Position numbers and translations under genes: made by a program. A stretch of DNA of 64,000 nucleotides from Chamaea fasciata (Eukaryota > Chordata > Aves > Passeriformes > Sylviidae). Shown piece after piece: positions 23,142 through 36,500 of this stretch. The first letter of the stretch is position 1, and the number at the start of each line of letters is the position of its first letter. The DNA lies in assembly GCA_029207755.1 (NCBI GenBank), contig JARCOQ010000072.1, positions 1 to 64,000 of the forward strand, read 5' to 3'. Under the pieces are notes generated by a model, which was not told the origin of the DNA, ran no database searches, and was given only the letters and a program-made list of their open reading frames with translations.

Positions 23142-23205
23142 CTTTGGCCGCCAGCTGCAGGTGGTTCCGGAGGCGCCAGTGGCGCTGATCGGCCTCGTGC
23201 GTGGC
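23142..23205 (-). CDS. Penultimate coding exon of the same gene
   Basis: A 64-nt exon with a strong pyrimidine-tract acceptor (cctccttcccccgtctcctc then ccaag) and the donor AAAG|gtgacc. It encodes 21 codons plus one base, including ATHEADQRHWRLRNHL and QLAAK, a basic, helix-prone peptide. The intron to the terminal exon is 122 nt, typical of compact avian microchromosome genes. The peptide was not matched to a known family from memory. The composition changes abruptly to AT-richer DNA just past about 23230. Confidence 0.5.
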
Positions 23206-23229
23206 CTTGGCAAATGAGGAGACGGGGGA

Positions 23230-26200
23230 AGGAGGCAGCTCTTAGGAACAGAATTATTCCTTTTATCCTCTAAATGCCTGTTTAAGTACTGCCTTCCCTT
23301 AGGGGGATAACTCAAGCAAACACCTGTTGGATGCCATTGTGTTTTCAGGGATGATTTAGGGATGGCTGCCCATTTCTAGTGATCCTGTTCAGAAGTGGTT
23401 TAAAATGTACAGTAGTGTAGGCAGAAAGTCAAGCTAGAGCTGCTGTGACGGTGCTTCCATCATCTGTCAGCATCCTGAGTGTTGTGAGCTAAACCTGAAA
23501 TTTGATTTGAACTGCCTGATATCTGCCAAGGGGCAGGATATCATTGCTGGAGAGAAATCCTCTCATCTTCCGCGACTCCATCCCCAGTCAGATGGAAGAA
23601 CAGGTTGGTATCCAGAGGTGAATGGCGCTGGACCTTTACGGGGCACAGAAATCATCCATATCCCCGTGCTTTTAAGGAAAAGCATTCTGAGCAGAGGGCC
23701 CTTTGACTCTGCGGCAGAAACTGTTTGGAAAAACTTGCTTTAATAATAAGATTCTGACTGAAGAGTTTTGCAGAGGATGGTTTGTTTATGGAAATGGTCA
23801 AGCGGTCGTTCTGGTATTTGGACACCAGGTTACAAAAAGAGGAAAACTACTGTATCGGTATACACGAAGTGAATGAAAAAGTAGATTAAAGGAAAAGTTC
23901 AGAAGCCAAAGCTGGAGAGAGGTTCAGAGTAACCCAAAATTGCCATCCAAGATCTTGGGGAGGAGGGTTGTAACCTTTCTGAGGTATTACTGTGCATGTA
24001 CTCCCTAACGAATACATTGGGTGTGTTAGACCAAACCAGACAATTAATTTTTAACGCAGAAGGACTTTGAGGACAACTCTGACACCCAGAGGAAAGAAAA
24101 GGCTTAATGGAAAGTTTCCATCTTCGAATCACTGCTAAAGTAGAAGTGCTGTTTTGTTAGTGGAAAATGTCAGTGAAATTTCAAATAATTGTGTATTCCT
24201 GAGAGGTGTCACTACAGTAAATCCCCTTTGTGGAATAGTTAAGTCACAATTGAAATTTGGTGCTGTGCAGTAGTCCATTGTTCTGGTACTGAAACTCTTT
24301 AGGGAACAGTCCCCATGAGGGGTAATGATTTGCTGGTGGCCAAGAAATGTATTTTCTGTATGATCCAGGTGGAGAAGTAAAGGAAGAAATGCTGTGAAAT
24401 GGACACATTTTTTGTACACCTGAAAAGAGACTTGGATGTGATATGCAGGCAGATATCAGCTTTAAATTCGATGTAGTCAATGTTAATGGTATTAACATAG
24501 AGATCTTTATCAGCAGAGGTGTATTCAGGCTTCTTCTATTTTCCTGTCCATTTGTTTCAGTGTAGCAGTGTGAGATGAAAGCCCAAGGCTTTGCAGACTG
24601 GCTCCTCATTTGTGCCCGTTTGAGGCAGGGAACAGGTAGACCTGAGAAACAGTGAGAATGCCAGCACAGGGGCTCCTGCTGCACGTGCTGATGCGTCCCT
24701 TGTGTGGGATGGAGAGTGCCCACTTGGTTTGAGGATTTGCTTCCAGGCACCTGATTTCTCTGAGATGGTGTCATTTTCTCTGTAAATGTGCCTCTATGGC
24801 TGTAGCTGCCAACAGTTTAGTCTGAACAGTATTCATTGGTTTGATTGTTTCCTGCTCCCTCTGACTTTGTGGTGCACAAGTCGACCTAAATGTCTCAATA
24901 ATGAATTATTGCTGGGTAATTAATCAGCTTCCCCTGCTTTAGACAGTTGCCTCCTAGAACTTACCATAATTCACCTCCATCAGCCAAGACATACAGACAC
25001 TAATTGCCTCATAATATTGTCAGGAAGATGTCAGGTAGTACTGCCAGGGTGTGAGTGCATCTCTTTGATCTAAGCAAATTTTGTTAGTGTTTTGCCCCTA
25101 ATCTCATTCTACACATTTATCTTGCCGGTGCCACGAGCTGGACTGAGGACACATCATCAGGGTGCAGTCAGGAGCAATCTGTCCAAATGAACAGTGATTT
25201 CAGATTTGCAATGGGAAGTGAGTAATTCCCCAGCAGGTAAGTCACAAACCCAGTTACTGACAGCTGGGACAGTGGAAATTCTCCTTGCAGTGGCCTTGTT
25301 TTAAACACCAAGATGAAAATATAATGCATGCTTAGAAGGTGCAAACAATGTCTACTCTCATTTCACTCAGTGAAATTTGCTCAGCTTCATCTTGGAGCAC
25401 TGGAGATATTTTAGTATTTCAAAGTGTATCAAACTATTTGCCCAGTATTTGGAAAAGCTACTCAGATTTAGTGGAAATGTTTCTATTTCAGACCCAAACC
25501 ACTTTGATATTTGTTAATTTTATTAGTGTATTGAAGTTCATTGACACTGGGAAAAGTGATCCTGTTTCTTCAATTGATAACACCACAGGAATTGCCTTTT
25601 TCTTAATCTTTATTTGGATACCTCCCTGTCCCTATGGAACAATGGGGTTGAAGATGCAGTGAGGTAGACCACTGGAAGGAAGAGGCCAGGCTAAATATTC
25701 CTTGAAATAAATAGGCCTCTTTCCCTTGACTTCAAAGGGAAAAAAAAAAAAAGCCTAATTAAATACAATTGAGGGGAAGAGGAAAAAAATGAGATCCTTT
25801 GATTTGAACACACTTTGGAGCAGAGCATGGAGAGATAGGAGAATGATCTCTGTGAGATGAATAAGTTGCCTCTCCTGCTGCATTTGTTTTGGGGTGGGTG
25901 AATCATTTCTTGAGGATTCTGTTTTTAAAAGTTGGATTTGACTTGGTTGATATTCCTTTCAGCATCTAGATTTTCTATTTTGGCTTGTATTTTTCATACA
26001 AGAACCATGTTGTTAGAGCAGATAGCTGGTCCTGCAGTACAGGCAGATCTCATAAGGGTAGGAGGATAAGGAAATACACCGGAAAGGACAATATTGAAGA
26101 TTTTATCAAGTTTGACCTCCTGGCAGTTGAAGCAAGTTGTCCCTCAAGGTCTTGTGGGAGCTGTTTCAAGTGAAGAGAGCACGAGTCACAAACACAGTGA

Positions 26201-26600
26201 AGTTCTCTGACTGATTCTAAACAGGGTAAAGAATTAGCCCCTTCACCATCACGCCTGGATTTTTACCTGGGGAGAATATCTATGGAAAAAGATTGTGGCT
26301 GTTGTGAAGGAATAATGTCCAAGGCAGCCGAAAATCTGCGTTGGCTGATGTGTTGTGTGTCCTCCCTCCTCCCAGTGTTTTCAGTCAGTGTGTCAGAGCC
26401 TTTCCTGGCATGTGAGACATTCCTTGAAGTGTTGAAATGGTTCCTTGGGACTCCCTCACTCTTGGCAGAAAAAGTAGGAGGAGTGTTGGGGGTTAGGTTT
26501 GTTCCTTCTTTCTCTAAAGAATTTTTTCCCGACACGTTACCAAGGAGACCAAGTGTTGGATACTTGAGAGTACTTAACCGAAACAAAGAGGTGGACAAAG
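23230..26600. other. No gene recognised
   Basis: AT-richer, apparently unique sequence. The longest frames (176 codons minus at 24244-24774 and 107 codons plus at 25339-25662) show no domain or convincing splice boundaries. Confidence 0.55.
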
Positions 26601-26639
26601 GTGGAAGGGGGAGATAACGCCGGTAAAAGACAAAGCTTG

Positions 26640-27080
26640 AGGCAGCTGCGTGCTTTTCTTTCTCCGGCGTTTGGGGAGACGCATGTCTGCCGCTCCTCGA
26701 GGATCTCAGCCGCCGCAGAGCACGCCGAGCGGAGAACGGCTGTTGCTGGCTGGAGGAGTTTCACTGTGGCCAAAGGGATCCAGTCCTGGGAAATCTACTA
26801 TCACCGGTTCAGCCTGAATCCTGAGTTTTCCCTGCCACAACGGGAGCTGGTCCAAGGTCTGCCTCGCCTTCGGCTCCTTCGGCGCTGCTCCTCTTGCTGC
26901 AGCGTGACCCTGCACCCCCTGCGCTGCCGGGACATCCTGCCCCTGCCTGCCGGGACACCCTGCCATCCCAGCGACCAGCCCGGGACTTTTCCACTGTTTC
27001 AGCTTGGTGCTCTGAGGATCCTGCGGGGACAGCGAAACCAAACTGCCCTGGGTTTTGTGAAACAAAGCCCTCGAGGTTCT
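26640..27080. other. Small GC/CpG-rich island
   Basis: GC content rises here relative to both sides. The left part holds the inverted copy of the 56-bp satellite-flank element. The right part has imperfect repeats of ctgccgggacaccctgcc type (about 26928-26970). A 170-codon plus-strand frame covers it but has no known domain. It may be a promoter or first exon, but no initiator or TATA element is convincing. Confidence 0.45.
26675..26730 (-). repeat. Inverted copy of the 56-bp satellite-flank element
   Basis: This is the reverse complement of 7880-7935 with three differences by eye. It is the only other trace of the satellite-related sequence I found in the window. Confidence 0.85.
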
Positions 27081-28411
27081 TGGTACTGTTGTCGTTTGTC
27101 ATTAATGCTGTAGTTGTTTGGTGGGGGGGGAGTTTTTTGTGTTTGTTTGCTTTGTATTACATACTAGTAGAGAACTGCTATTCCTATTTCCCAAATCTTT
27201 GCCAAAGAGCCTCTGATTGTAATTTTACCTGGCAGATACCTGTCTTCCCAAACCAAGACAAGGAGGAAGGACAAATCTCACTCCCTCCGCTTCCAAGGAG
27301 TGTATGTTGTGTGTTGTATACTCCCTTGGGGTGTTTGCCACCTTTCCTGAGGGTGAACTTGTAGGATTTGTTGCAAACTTATTCACAAGAAATGTTGTGT
27401 GTACCTATTAGAGTTTTAGAGTGAGTTAGGGATTTGGCAAAGGTGAATTGTTTAAGTTGAAAATAATTTTTGGGTGTAACAGATCAACCCCTGCATACTA
27501 CAGATAAAAATACTTGCAAGAACCTTTCCCTTTTTCATTTATCATTATGCACACTGCTTCACTGGAAAAGGCCTCACAGGATGTGTTTGGAGAGGAGCCT
27601 GCTTTTCCATTAAACAACAAGGAATATTTGACTTTTGAAAGAAAGAGACAAAAACATGTCATTTTTTTAAATGGCACGTTCTTAGTTATCAGATTAACAA
27701 CATTTTTGGAGGGGTATTCAAGCAAGTATTAAGCGTAAAACATACAAATAAACGTACTCTTACTTTCAGCAATCCTTTAAGAACGAGAGACTTCTCTTAA
27801 AGCAGGATCCCTTTCCTTCTGGGTGGATCACCTTTAGGTATTCCTCCAAACAAGCTGCAGCTGTCCCATATGACACTGGCAGGGGCAGCTCTGGGCCGTG
27901 GTGCTTCCCCAGGAGTTTTTGGCGGCTGACTCTTGCTTAGGTAATTTAGTAATTGTGCTGCCACCTTGGGGATCCCCAAAAGGTCTGTCTCCCACATGCC
28001 TGCATGTTGCAAGACTCTATTTCATTTCCATACGTTCCTCTTTTCTGTGCATGATTGGTCTTTGGACAGATAAAGGAGGGGTTTTAGCACCTGTTAATGA
28101 ATTAAATAAATGGTGGATGTACTGATGTAATCTCTACAAAATGATTCTGTTAGATACTTTGGAGACTTCTGTTTTGCTTGTGTGATCTTTACTATTTGAG
28201 GGAAACTTTCAAACTCCTGATGGGCCTCGAGTGATTTTTACTTCTTGGACAGACCGTGCTTCTCTTGTCTTTCTACTTGTTGTCCCCTTAATTTTAGCCC
28301 CTAGAGGGCTAAACTTTACAGTTTCATTAAATAAATCATAAATGCTTCAGTTTATAAATAATATAGATGTTCATTGTATATTTTTATATAATTTAATTTT
28401 GTCCCCTACAG
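27081..28411. other. No gene recognised
   Basis: Mixed, mostly AT-rich sequence with short frames only. 28320-28400 is very A/T-rich (ataaatcataaatg, tttttatataattt). Confidence 0.55.
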
Positions 28412-28651
28412 GGCTAAAATTTGGAGGGTGAGTGCTGCTCTTCAGGAAAACCTGGTGATGGAACAAATGAGGCGCAGCTGGCATCAGTCAAGGTTTCAGT
28501 TAGACAGAGTGGAAACTGCAGTTGGACCAAGTGCCTTCATCAGAGCAGCAAGTTCCAGAGCTCCTTCATTGTGGCACCTTCGGGCTTGGTGGTAGGAGAA
28601 CCTGACACAGAGAGTGTAAAGCAACGACACCTGGGCTTGCAGAGTCTGTGG
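28412..28651 (+). CDS. Exon-like segment, possibly a decayed exon
   Basis: A 240-nt segment lies between an acceptor (ttttgtcccctacag) and a strong donor (GTGG|gtgagtaaa). One frame is open from the acceptor for 60 codons, with protein-like content (RVSAALQENLVMEQMRRSW, then FQLDRVETAVGPSAFIRAA), and stops at a TAG at 28593-28595, before the donor. A different frame runs past the donor but has a TAA at its start. It could be a terminal exon, an exon broken by the TAG, or chance. No matching neighbouring exon and no poly(A) signal was found. Confidence 0.3.
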
Positions 28652-28909
28652 GTGAGTAAAATCTGGTCTAAGTTCTGTTGTTTTACAGAAGAAAAATGTT
28701 GTAGCTGATCTGTCAAACACAGTAGACTCAAAGTGAGGGCCTGGCAGTGACTCTGTAAGAAGAAATGGTTTCTAAAACAGGGTAAAAAAGTGGGAGCTGG
28801 CTGCTGAAGATTGATAGCAGAGATTTTTTTTGGCTTGGTTGTCGCACTAGTGATTCCACGTGGTATATTTTGATGCTTTTCAGTTTAGATTGCTGTACAA
28901 GTATGAAGT

Positions 28910-30513
28910 TAAGGCATTAAAAAAAACCCCTCAAATTTGTCTCTTCAACGGGCTCTAGTACAATTACGTGGTAGTAAATGCATCAACAAATATTGGTTTT
29001 AGTTATTTTTTGAAATAGCTCTTAAAAAGCATCCCACATCTTGAGAATTCATTGGAGCCTTCCTTAATTGTTTGGCATTTCAGTGTGTGTAGGCAGTAGA
29101 GCATGTGAGCAGCTGCGGCCACGTTCGTGTGGTCAGTTTTGCAAATACATGAAAAAACTTGCTCATGGGAGAGTCACAGCGCACTTGTGTTTACAACCTG
29201 AGACTGGTACAGTGAATAAAAACAAGCTGGGATACTTGTAGGAACAACAAAAACCCAGGAAACCTTGAGAAATATTTGGAATCAAAATTCTTGTGTGTTT
29301 ATGGCCAATGCAGTGCTAAGAGAGCCAGGACATGTGGCATGTTAATGTTTGGGTTTGGTTTTTTAGTGTCCACTTAAAATTAGTAACATGGCTCAGATTT
29401 TTCAATACAGATCTCTTAGGTACTGGAGGTAGTTAAGTGTGTCATACTAAACACTCTTGGAGTTGAAAATGTTGCTTTGTGTGAGTATTTATATTTTCTG
29501 AAACTCAGCTGTGCATGCTTTTTGTTGGCCGTTGAAATGCTGTAACCACAGCTGAATTGAAATTGGTCGGTTCAAAGGAGCTGATACAATTTTATCTGTT
29601 TGCTCATCTAACTTAGAGCAAGAAATAGGCACAGACTATGGACTGAGGGATGTTCACTGGTATGTTTGAAAATTTGTGTTTGATAATTGAAGTTAAAAAT
29701 CATGAGAAAACCTCATAAACGGGTGAAATTCAACATGTAAAGTGCTTGTTTTCCTTTGTGGCCTTGTGTGAACTGTCTTGCAGATCAAACTTCTAACTCC
29801 TTCTATGTGAGTTAGCATTAGCAATAAGTGGCAAAGTCCATCCTGTTGTTAAGAATTTGGATGCTGTGTAGGGCAAATCCACCTTTTCCCCCTATTGTTT
29901 GGCCTCTCTTCTTACCATTTCTGTAATCATCAATGATTGAGTAAATCCCCAAGAGCATTTTGTGGTAGTGATGCAACCACACTTGCCATTTTGTGAGTGT
30001 GTGATAAATACGTATTAAATGGTACCAAATGAGCTCAGCAGAGATAATAGGTTCTGTGCTTTTCTCTGGAGGCAAGAACACCAGGTGTGGCCTGGTGTTG
30101 GGATCGTGGATCACAGGGATCAGTCGATGACCTCAGTTTTAAAACACCAGTCTGGCTGCATTTGGTCTGCTCTTCTCTCATTTGGAATCTCTGCTGTATG
30201 TGCAGCTACAAACCCTCGGTTTATAAATTTACTTAAAACATTACAAATCTCATACTGATGTAAGACTGCTCCTGCGAGGAAAGGTTTATTAAAGAAACAA
30301 ATCTTACGTGAGAAGAGTGCAGAGAAGAGATGCATTTTGCCATAGCTGTATGGCTGAACCTATGGGGGTGGACAGAAATTCTGAATCTTTTCTTCCAGCC
30401 CCTGTGTTGGAGGAAGGGTTAGGTTGGAATCCTGCAGTTTTCTAAAGTGGTGTCTTGGAAGAGAGAGGAATGAGTCCCAAACTGAGCCTTCCTTTAGGAG
30501 AGGAAGTGCAGGT
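28910..30513 (+). repeat. 1.6-kb duplicated block, copy 2
   Basis: Direct-orientation duplicate of 18258-19861, 10.65 kb downstream. Its flanks (tatgaag on the left, cctgaggtgg on the right) differ from those of copy 1. In particular, no ZNF143-like array follows it, so the array adjoins only copy 1. Confidence 0.93.
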
Positions 30514-33500
30514 CCTGAGGTGGATATCTGCAAGGAGTTTTAGTAGTGTTTCTAGACAGAATATGTATATTTTAAAACAAAGATAACTGTGTTCTGATGG
30601 ATTCCCTGTATAATACTTCCCAGGTGTTGACGGTACAGTTCATAATCTGGACCTGTGCAACTGTAGTTGCTTTTCTTGACAGTCTCAGTTCCAATTCTGC
30701 GTTATTGGCTTTTATAGCAACTGGAGAGAGCCACGTGGCAGAGCAGTTTCCTGTGGATAGATGCTGAAAATGTCTGAGAAGAGATTGCTAGTTGGGTTTG
30801 AGTTGTTCTTTCAGTTATTCTGTAGAAGAAATCTCCTTTGAAAAATGCAGCTGGGTGAGTGGAGTTTCTCCAGGGTGATCTGGCCTGGGCTGTGGCTGTG
30901 GGTCACTGCTTATACTGGCTCCAGCTGCTCAGAGCACCGAGGAGAATTTGGGGTTCAGGCTGGCAGCACACAGGTCCTGCAGGGAGGGCAGGAGTAAGAT
31001 TCCTGGTGTTTTCTGATCTTCTGCCTGATAGCTGGGCAGGGTGAGTTTTCAGGCCTCTCCTGCTTGGAATACAAGCTTGGGGTATAAGATATTGTTAAGT
31101 AGGGCACTCCACAAGCCACCATGCTTGTCTGCTTCTCTGCTTTCTTGCAGGGAGCAAATACAGCTGTTCTTTACAGATGGCTTTGCTACTACCCTTCATG
31201 TTGGGCCATGATCTGTTCATTCATTGACATTGGTAGAGGTTTGGTTGTGGGTGAGTTCTTTGGAGAACAATTACTATCCCAAATGACAGACAAAACCAAA
31301 ATAATTAATTCTCCCACAAAATTGTGCCTCTACGAACATAACAAAAAATGCAGTGATTACTGCTGCTGCTGCTCACTCGGTGACTTGTGTGAAAGTTGGA
31401 TGTTGGCTCATGGGGCACAGTTTTATTAAAAGTGTATTGGGAGTTGTGGGAAGGTTCCAGGGGGTTAAATGTGGATTTTATTTTGTCTGTTTGTTTTCCA
31501 GTAATGATGATTTTAGTCTTCATAGTATCTGGGAAGCATTAAGTTGTCAGGTGCCTTGAACTGTGTTAATCCTCTCTGGCTGGAACAATTAGGCACTGAG
31601 AATCCCAAATGGCGAATGGTTTTGGTTACTGTGCTTCTCAAGTACTCATAACAGAGCTTCAGGTGCACAGTCAGGAAAAACAGGAATTGCAAAGTTTAAA
31701 GTTTTCATTCTTCTCTCTCCGTTGCTGATGTTTTTGCAGATTTGACAGTGTTTTGAAGAGGCCAGAAAGGTGAACACGCACACCCTCCTCACTGTGTTTG
31801 GTTGTGTCTTGTTATCCAATTAGATATTGAAGTCAGTATTTGGATTATTAATTGTTTAGCCAGGAGCAGAACCCTGAAATATATGAATTCCCTTCTTTGT
31901 ATAAATGTTTTTCTAGAGATGTTTGCTGGATAAATATTGTGTTTTATTTTAATTAAGATGAGATTATGGAATCAAATTTAGAAGGAGGAAGATAATTTGC
32001 TCAGGGTAGCCCCATTTTCTTCTTAAAATGGTACTTGGGCATTATTTGTAATGGTATTTTTCAAGTACTTTCTGGATAAAATGTACTAAGGAAACAGCAT
32101 GGCGCTGTCTGTAGCAGTGCCTCAAACTCATTAAAAATCTACACTTAAGGGAAAGAAATAGGAAACAATAGGCAAGCTGAGATCAGAAGTTATTGATCCC
32201 TTTGATCTCACCAAAAATGAGTGGGGGTTTTGACTTGTATGTTATTAGTAGCAGGAACTGACTTTAGCTAAATAAAATTAGCTGGTTTTGGGGAAAAAAC
32301 CCCAAACCAGGTGGTGGTGAAAAGTGGCCAAGTGAAGAAAAAAGTGTAAGTTATTCTGGCCTAAAGAAGGAGGGTTTGTGGTCAGTGGGAACAAGGAAAT
32401 AACCTTCACTTTTTCCTTTTGAAAAGTGCCTTTTTCATTACTAGTGCAAGTGCTTTACCTTGAGATGTGACCTTTGCGGTGAGCAGTTTTCTGAAACATC
32501 TTCCATGTGATGTGCCCTGTGGCACTGGCAATGAAAACGCAGTGTATTTTTAAATACTCTTAAAATAGGGATTGCTAAACTACTTCTCTGAAAGCATCTT
32601 CCCTTCAGTTCACCAGAAGTTACCAATTTGAGCAGTCAGGTGTACTGTATTGCTGTTTCTGCTTAGTGTTTTTAGTTCTCAAAACTGAAATGCCATTTGA
32701 AGGGATTGTGTGTTGCTCAGTAATGTCAGTGTTGTTCTAATGTCATAATCTCTGTGTGAAAAGCGAGAAATGTCTGAACTGGAGATAAGTGGTCTAACAG
32801 ACAGCAGAAGATCAACCTCTCGACTCAGTATGTGCCTTTCACATATTTGGCTTATTTTTGTTCCTGTTGTGCAGCCACTGCTTAAAGTTGTGTCAGGCTG
32901 CTGTGGTCAAGTTCCTTTTTTGTTTAGGGTTCACCTGGTTACCTGACATCAAAGCAATTTCATTCTAGGATGTTGGATGTTGGTTTTTTAGTATGTGGAA
33001 TACCAAGGTCGGCATGAGCTGCAGAAGTGAGCTGCCTTGGAGCAGAGCATTGAGTCCCAGTCTTGCAGATGTGCAAGTTGCACTCACAATTTCGGCTCCT
33101 TAGGTTCAGAAACGATTCTGTGGAAAGTTCTGCCCAGTGTTCTGCTATTTGGAGTATCTATGTGGAGAACTCTAAGGAGCCCTGGTCTTGGAATGGGTTA
33201 TTCAGTTATCCTTTAAGTATTGCTGGAGTGCTGCTCAAAGAGCTGGCTGTGCTAGAAATGGCATTCTGCAACAGCGCAAAAGTGATCCATAACACAAGTA
33301 ACCCTTTGAGACAATGTGATAAAGGAAAATACTGAATCTGTGTGTTCAAGATCATCCAGTTGTAGTGTTTAGTGGAGTTCTCACATCTGCAGTGCTGATT
33401 TACAGGCATCGTCTGTGGCGAAAGGCAAAGTCATCACAGACGTTAAGTGCAGCATATGGTTCTGTATAATAAAATTCAACTCGTGCTCTCCGCTTTAGCC

Positions 33501-36500
33501 TCTACCATATGGTTTTGACTTAATTTGTAGCCATTTGTTATGCCAGGTAAGTTTAAGAAAAAGTTACACAGTGATTTATCATTCGAAGAAAACCTCCGTG
33601 TTTCCTACCCTGTCATTAATGAACTTGGATCAATTATTTGATCAGTCTACCAAAGTTGTTTGGGTTTACCTATTAAACAGTTAAGCATCTATTAAATAGC
33701 TATTAAACAGTTCTGTTAAAGGTGTCAATAGCGCAAATAAGCATATGGTTTAGCTAGTCAGAGACAATCTGATATAGAAAACTTTGTATGTGATTCTCGT
33801 GACAGGATGAAAGAGTAACTTGGAGTTTGTTTGGTAGTAAAAGTACGTAATATTTTTTTAGAATAACCGTGTGGGGGTTGAGCGTGTGTGTTTAAATACT
33901 TATACATGTCTACTCTGAGAAATGAGGGGTCAGACGTGTCTCTCCAGGGCTTTGAACATAATTCAGGTAATAGTTCCATGTTGTACCCCATCTTAATTTG
34001 AATGCCTAGGTCCAAGTGAATCTTTCAGTTCTGTAATGTAAATGGTGACATTTGAGTATTTTTCTTAACTATCGTACATGAAAATGTAATGCTGAAGAAG
34101 TAAGAGTTGCCTCATTAGGCTGAAATATGGGCGTCCGTTGATCTAGCAAAGTTTCTGTGCTTATGAAATACAGGGAATGTATTTTTCTTTTTCTCCTGTT
34201 AGCAAGAGATTCTGTTAGTGATTCCTTCCTGGATCTTTAGGGGGGTGCAGGTAGTCCTGACTGCTCTGCTTTCTGACAAATTAATTTGGTGTGCTTTACC
34301 TTTGGTGGAAGATTAAAGGGGAAAATACTCTGGTATATCAGATTTTCCTTGGAGGCAACTCGTGACTTAGTAGTTTGGAACAAATGCTTTCCATGTGGAA
34401 TAGGCAGTAAAGGGCTCCTTCTGTAACTGTGAGTGATAGTGAAAGAGTGCTTGTCACCTGATGCTTTGTTCCTTTAAGTATTGTGCATTTAGGGTATTTT
34501 ATATTCTGTGTAAATGTGTACAGAAATGCTTTTAGAGCAACAAGTTTGTGTTAATATGAGCCTAAAAGAAAAGTCCTTATCTGGTGTAAATTTGATGTTT
34601 GTTGGTGGCTGTAAGGTAACACAGCTAGATGCGGTGTAATACAGGACGAACGCGCTTTCACAGGTGCTGGTTAGATTCTCCTTTATTTCATTTAGAATCT
34701 TCCTGACTGACAAGACAGGATTTCTTCACCGTGGCTTTTTATTTCGCATTTATTACATATTGACTGGCACTTTTCACTTAAAACAGCAGTGTTAGCTGGC
34801 CCCTTGTAACTGTATGAACATCTCAAATGTGAAGAGTTGAATCCAGTGCTTTGAACAGATAGCCAGAGCACGGAGTGCCAGAGGTGGTGCTAATGTGGGC
34901 AATGGCTTCCTGTATGCCTGAAGCCAGATTTTATCTTTATACTTTGTATTGGGATTTATAAAATGTAGCTGAGCACTGTTTTTCTGGATTTGATGCATTT
35001 GGAAGGCAATTTTTCTTCTGAGCACGTCCCCGTGTGTTGTTTTTGGAATTTTAAGATGCCTGTCCTGGTGGGAAGTCAGTAATAAGCATAATGAGAAAAA
35101 CCCAACCCTGTTCTTCAAATGAATTCACAAGCCCACTGGAACCCCTTGAGTTTGATGGAAAAGTGACATTAGTCAACAAAAATTACCTTCTAGTCTCACA
35201 GCTCATGTATTTTTTGGCACACTGCCATGTGCATCCTGCCTGCTGCACAGCAATATTGGGAACATCTGGAAATAAATTCGTGGGTAAAAGTGAAAATTAA
35301 TTATGTGCCTAACTCATCTCTACATGCAGTAAATGATGATATGGAAGTATTCTCTCTGTTAAATGCTAGGCAGGTACTGGATTAGGTGAAGACAAAATTG
35401 AAGGGAATTGAATGTTTTGGTACTACCAAGGAGCTCGAGCTCAAAGGCTTGCCAGTCCTGGGAAAGAATAAACATCAGCAGTGGGGCTGCTCCAGTGCAT
35501 AAGTGCTTCCCAGGAGTAGAAATACTGAAAACTGTACTTGGAACCTTGAAAAGGAATAATATCACCCTGATGCGAGTCCTGTTCTTAGTTTGTAGATGAA
35601 TATGCCTGAGTAGCTCAAGGGGTAATTCAAATTGGATGACTGAAGGATGGGGTTGCATGGAGGAGCTCTTGGGGTAACATTCAAATGCTGTGGTTAGCTC
35701 TGGCTCGTGTTTATCTGTATTTTCTTCCTTCACTACCTTGAAATACCAAATATTCCCTGTGGTGTAATGAGATGCTGCGGTCCTAACTTCCCTATGTTTG
35801 CTGTTGAGTAATATTTTGATTGTCATAATTTCAACAAAGAAAGATGTAGAGGCAAAGAAAGGCCCTCAAAATGAATAATGAGCTGTCTTTCTATTAAGTT
35901 CACGTTGAATACTTAATATTATTCATTCTCTGTGCTCCAGCTGTGCTTGTAATGTTGTCTGATAGTGAAGTATGAGCTTCATACGTAAGAACATGAGACT
36001 CTTGCAGTGTGGGAGCACAAGCTCTCCTGGGACCAGATCAGGGTGTGGAGGTTCTGGTGGCTTTTTTTTTAGAGCTTTTTTTGATATGTGGAGTTTCAGA
36101 GACATTTTCAGTGACTCTTTTGAGCTCTGACAGAAGAGGGAGTATCTGGCTTTACTTTTCAAGACAAAGCAATAAGCTCAAAATGCGCATGTGTACTTTG
36201 TTAACAATACCTACTGAAATTTCCCCAAGTGCTTTGATTGAACATCCCGTGTAGCAAACTACAGAAAGAGAATGATTCATTACTTTTATTGCCTTTGACT
36301 AAAAAGGGGAGATAGAAAAGGGTGTGTTTTATTCATTGATCATTGAGAATTGTATTGGCATGGGTAGAACCACTTTTAATCTTTTGTCTCTGTTCCTTTA
36401 TTAGGCAACAGCTGCAGTCGTTTGAAGTAAATTGTCCATTAAAGCACTCTTTTGGCTTTTGACAAATTGCATCAAACTGCCTCCTTCGGGGAGACACAGC

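Noticed and set aside
22560..23315. 251-codon single open frame on the minus strand
   Set aside because: It runs through the introns and repeats in a different frame from the two splice-supported exons.
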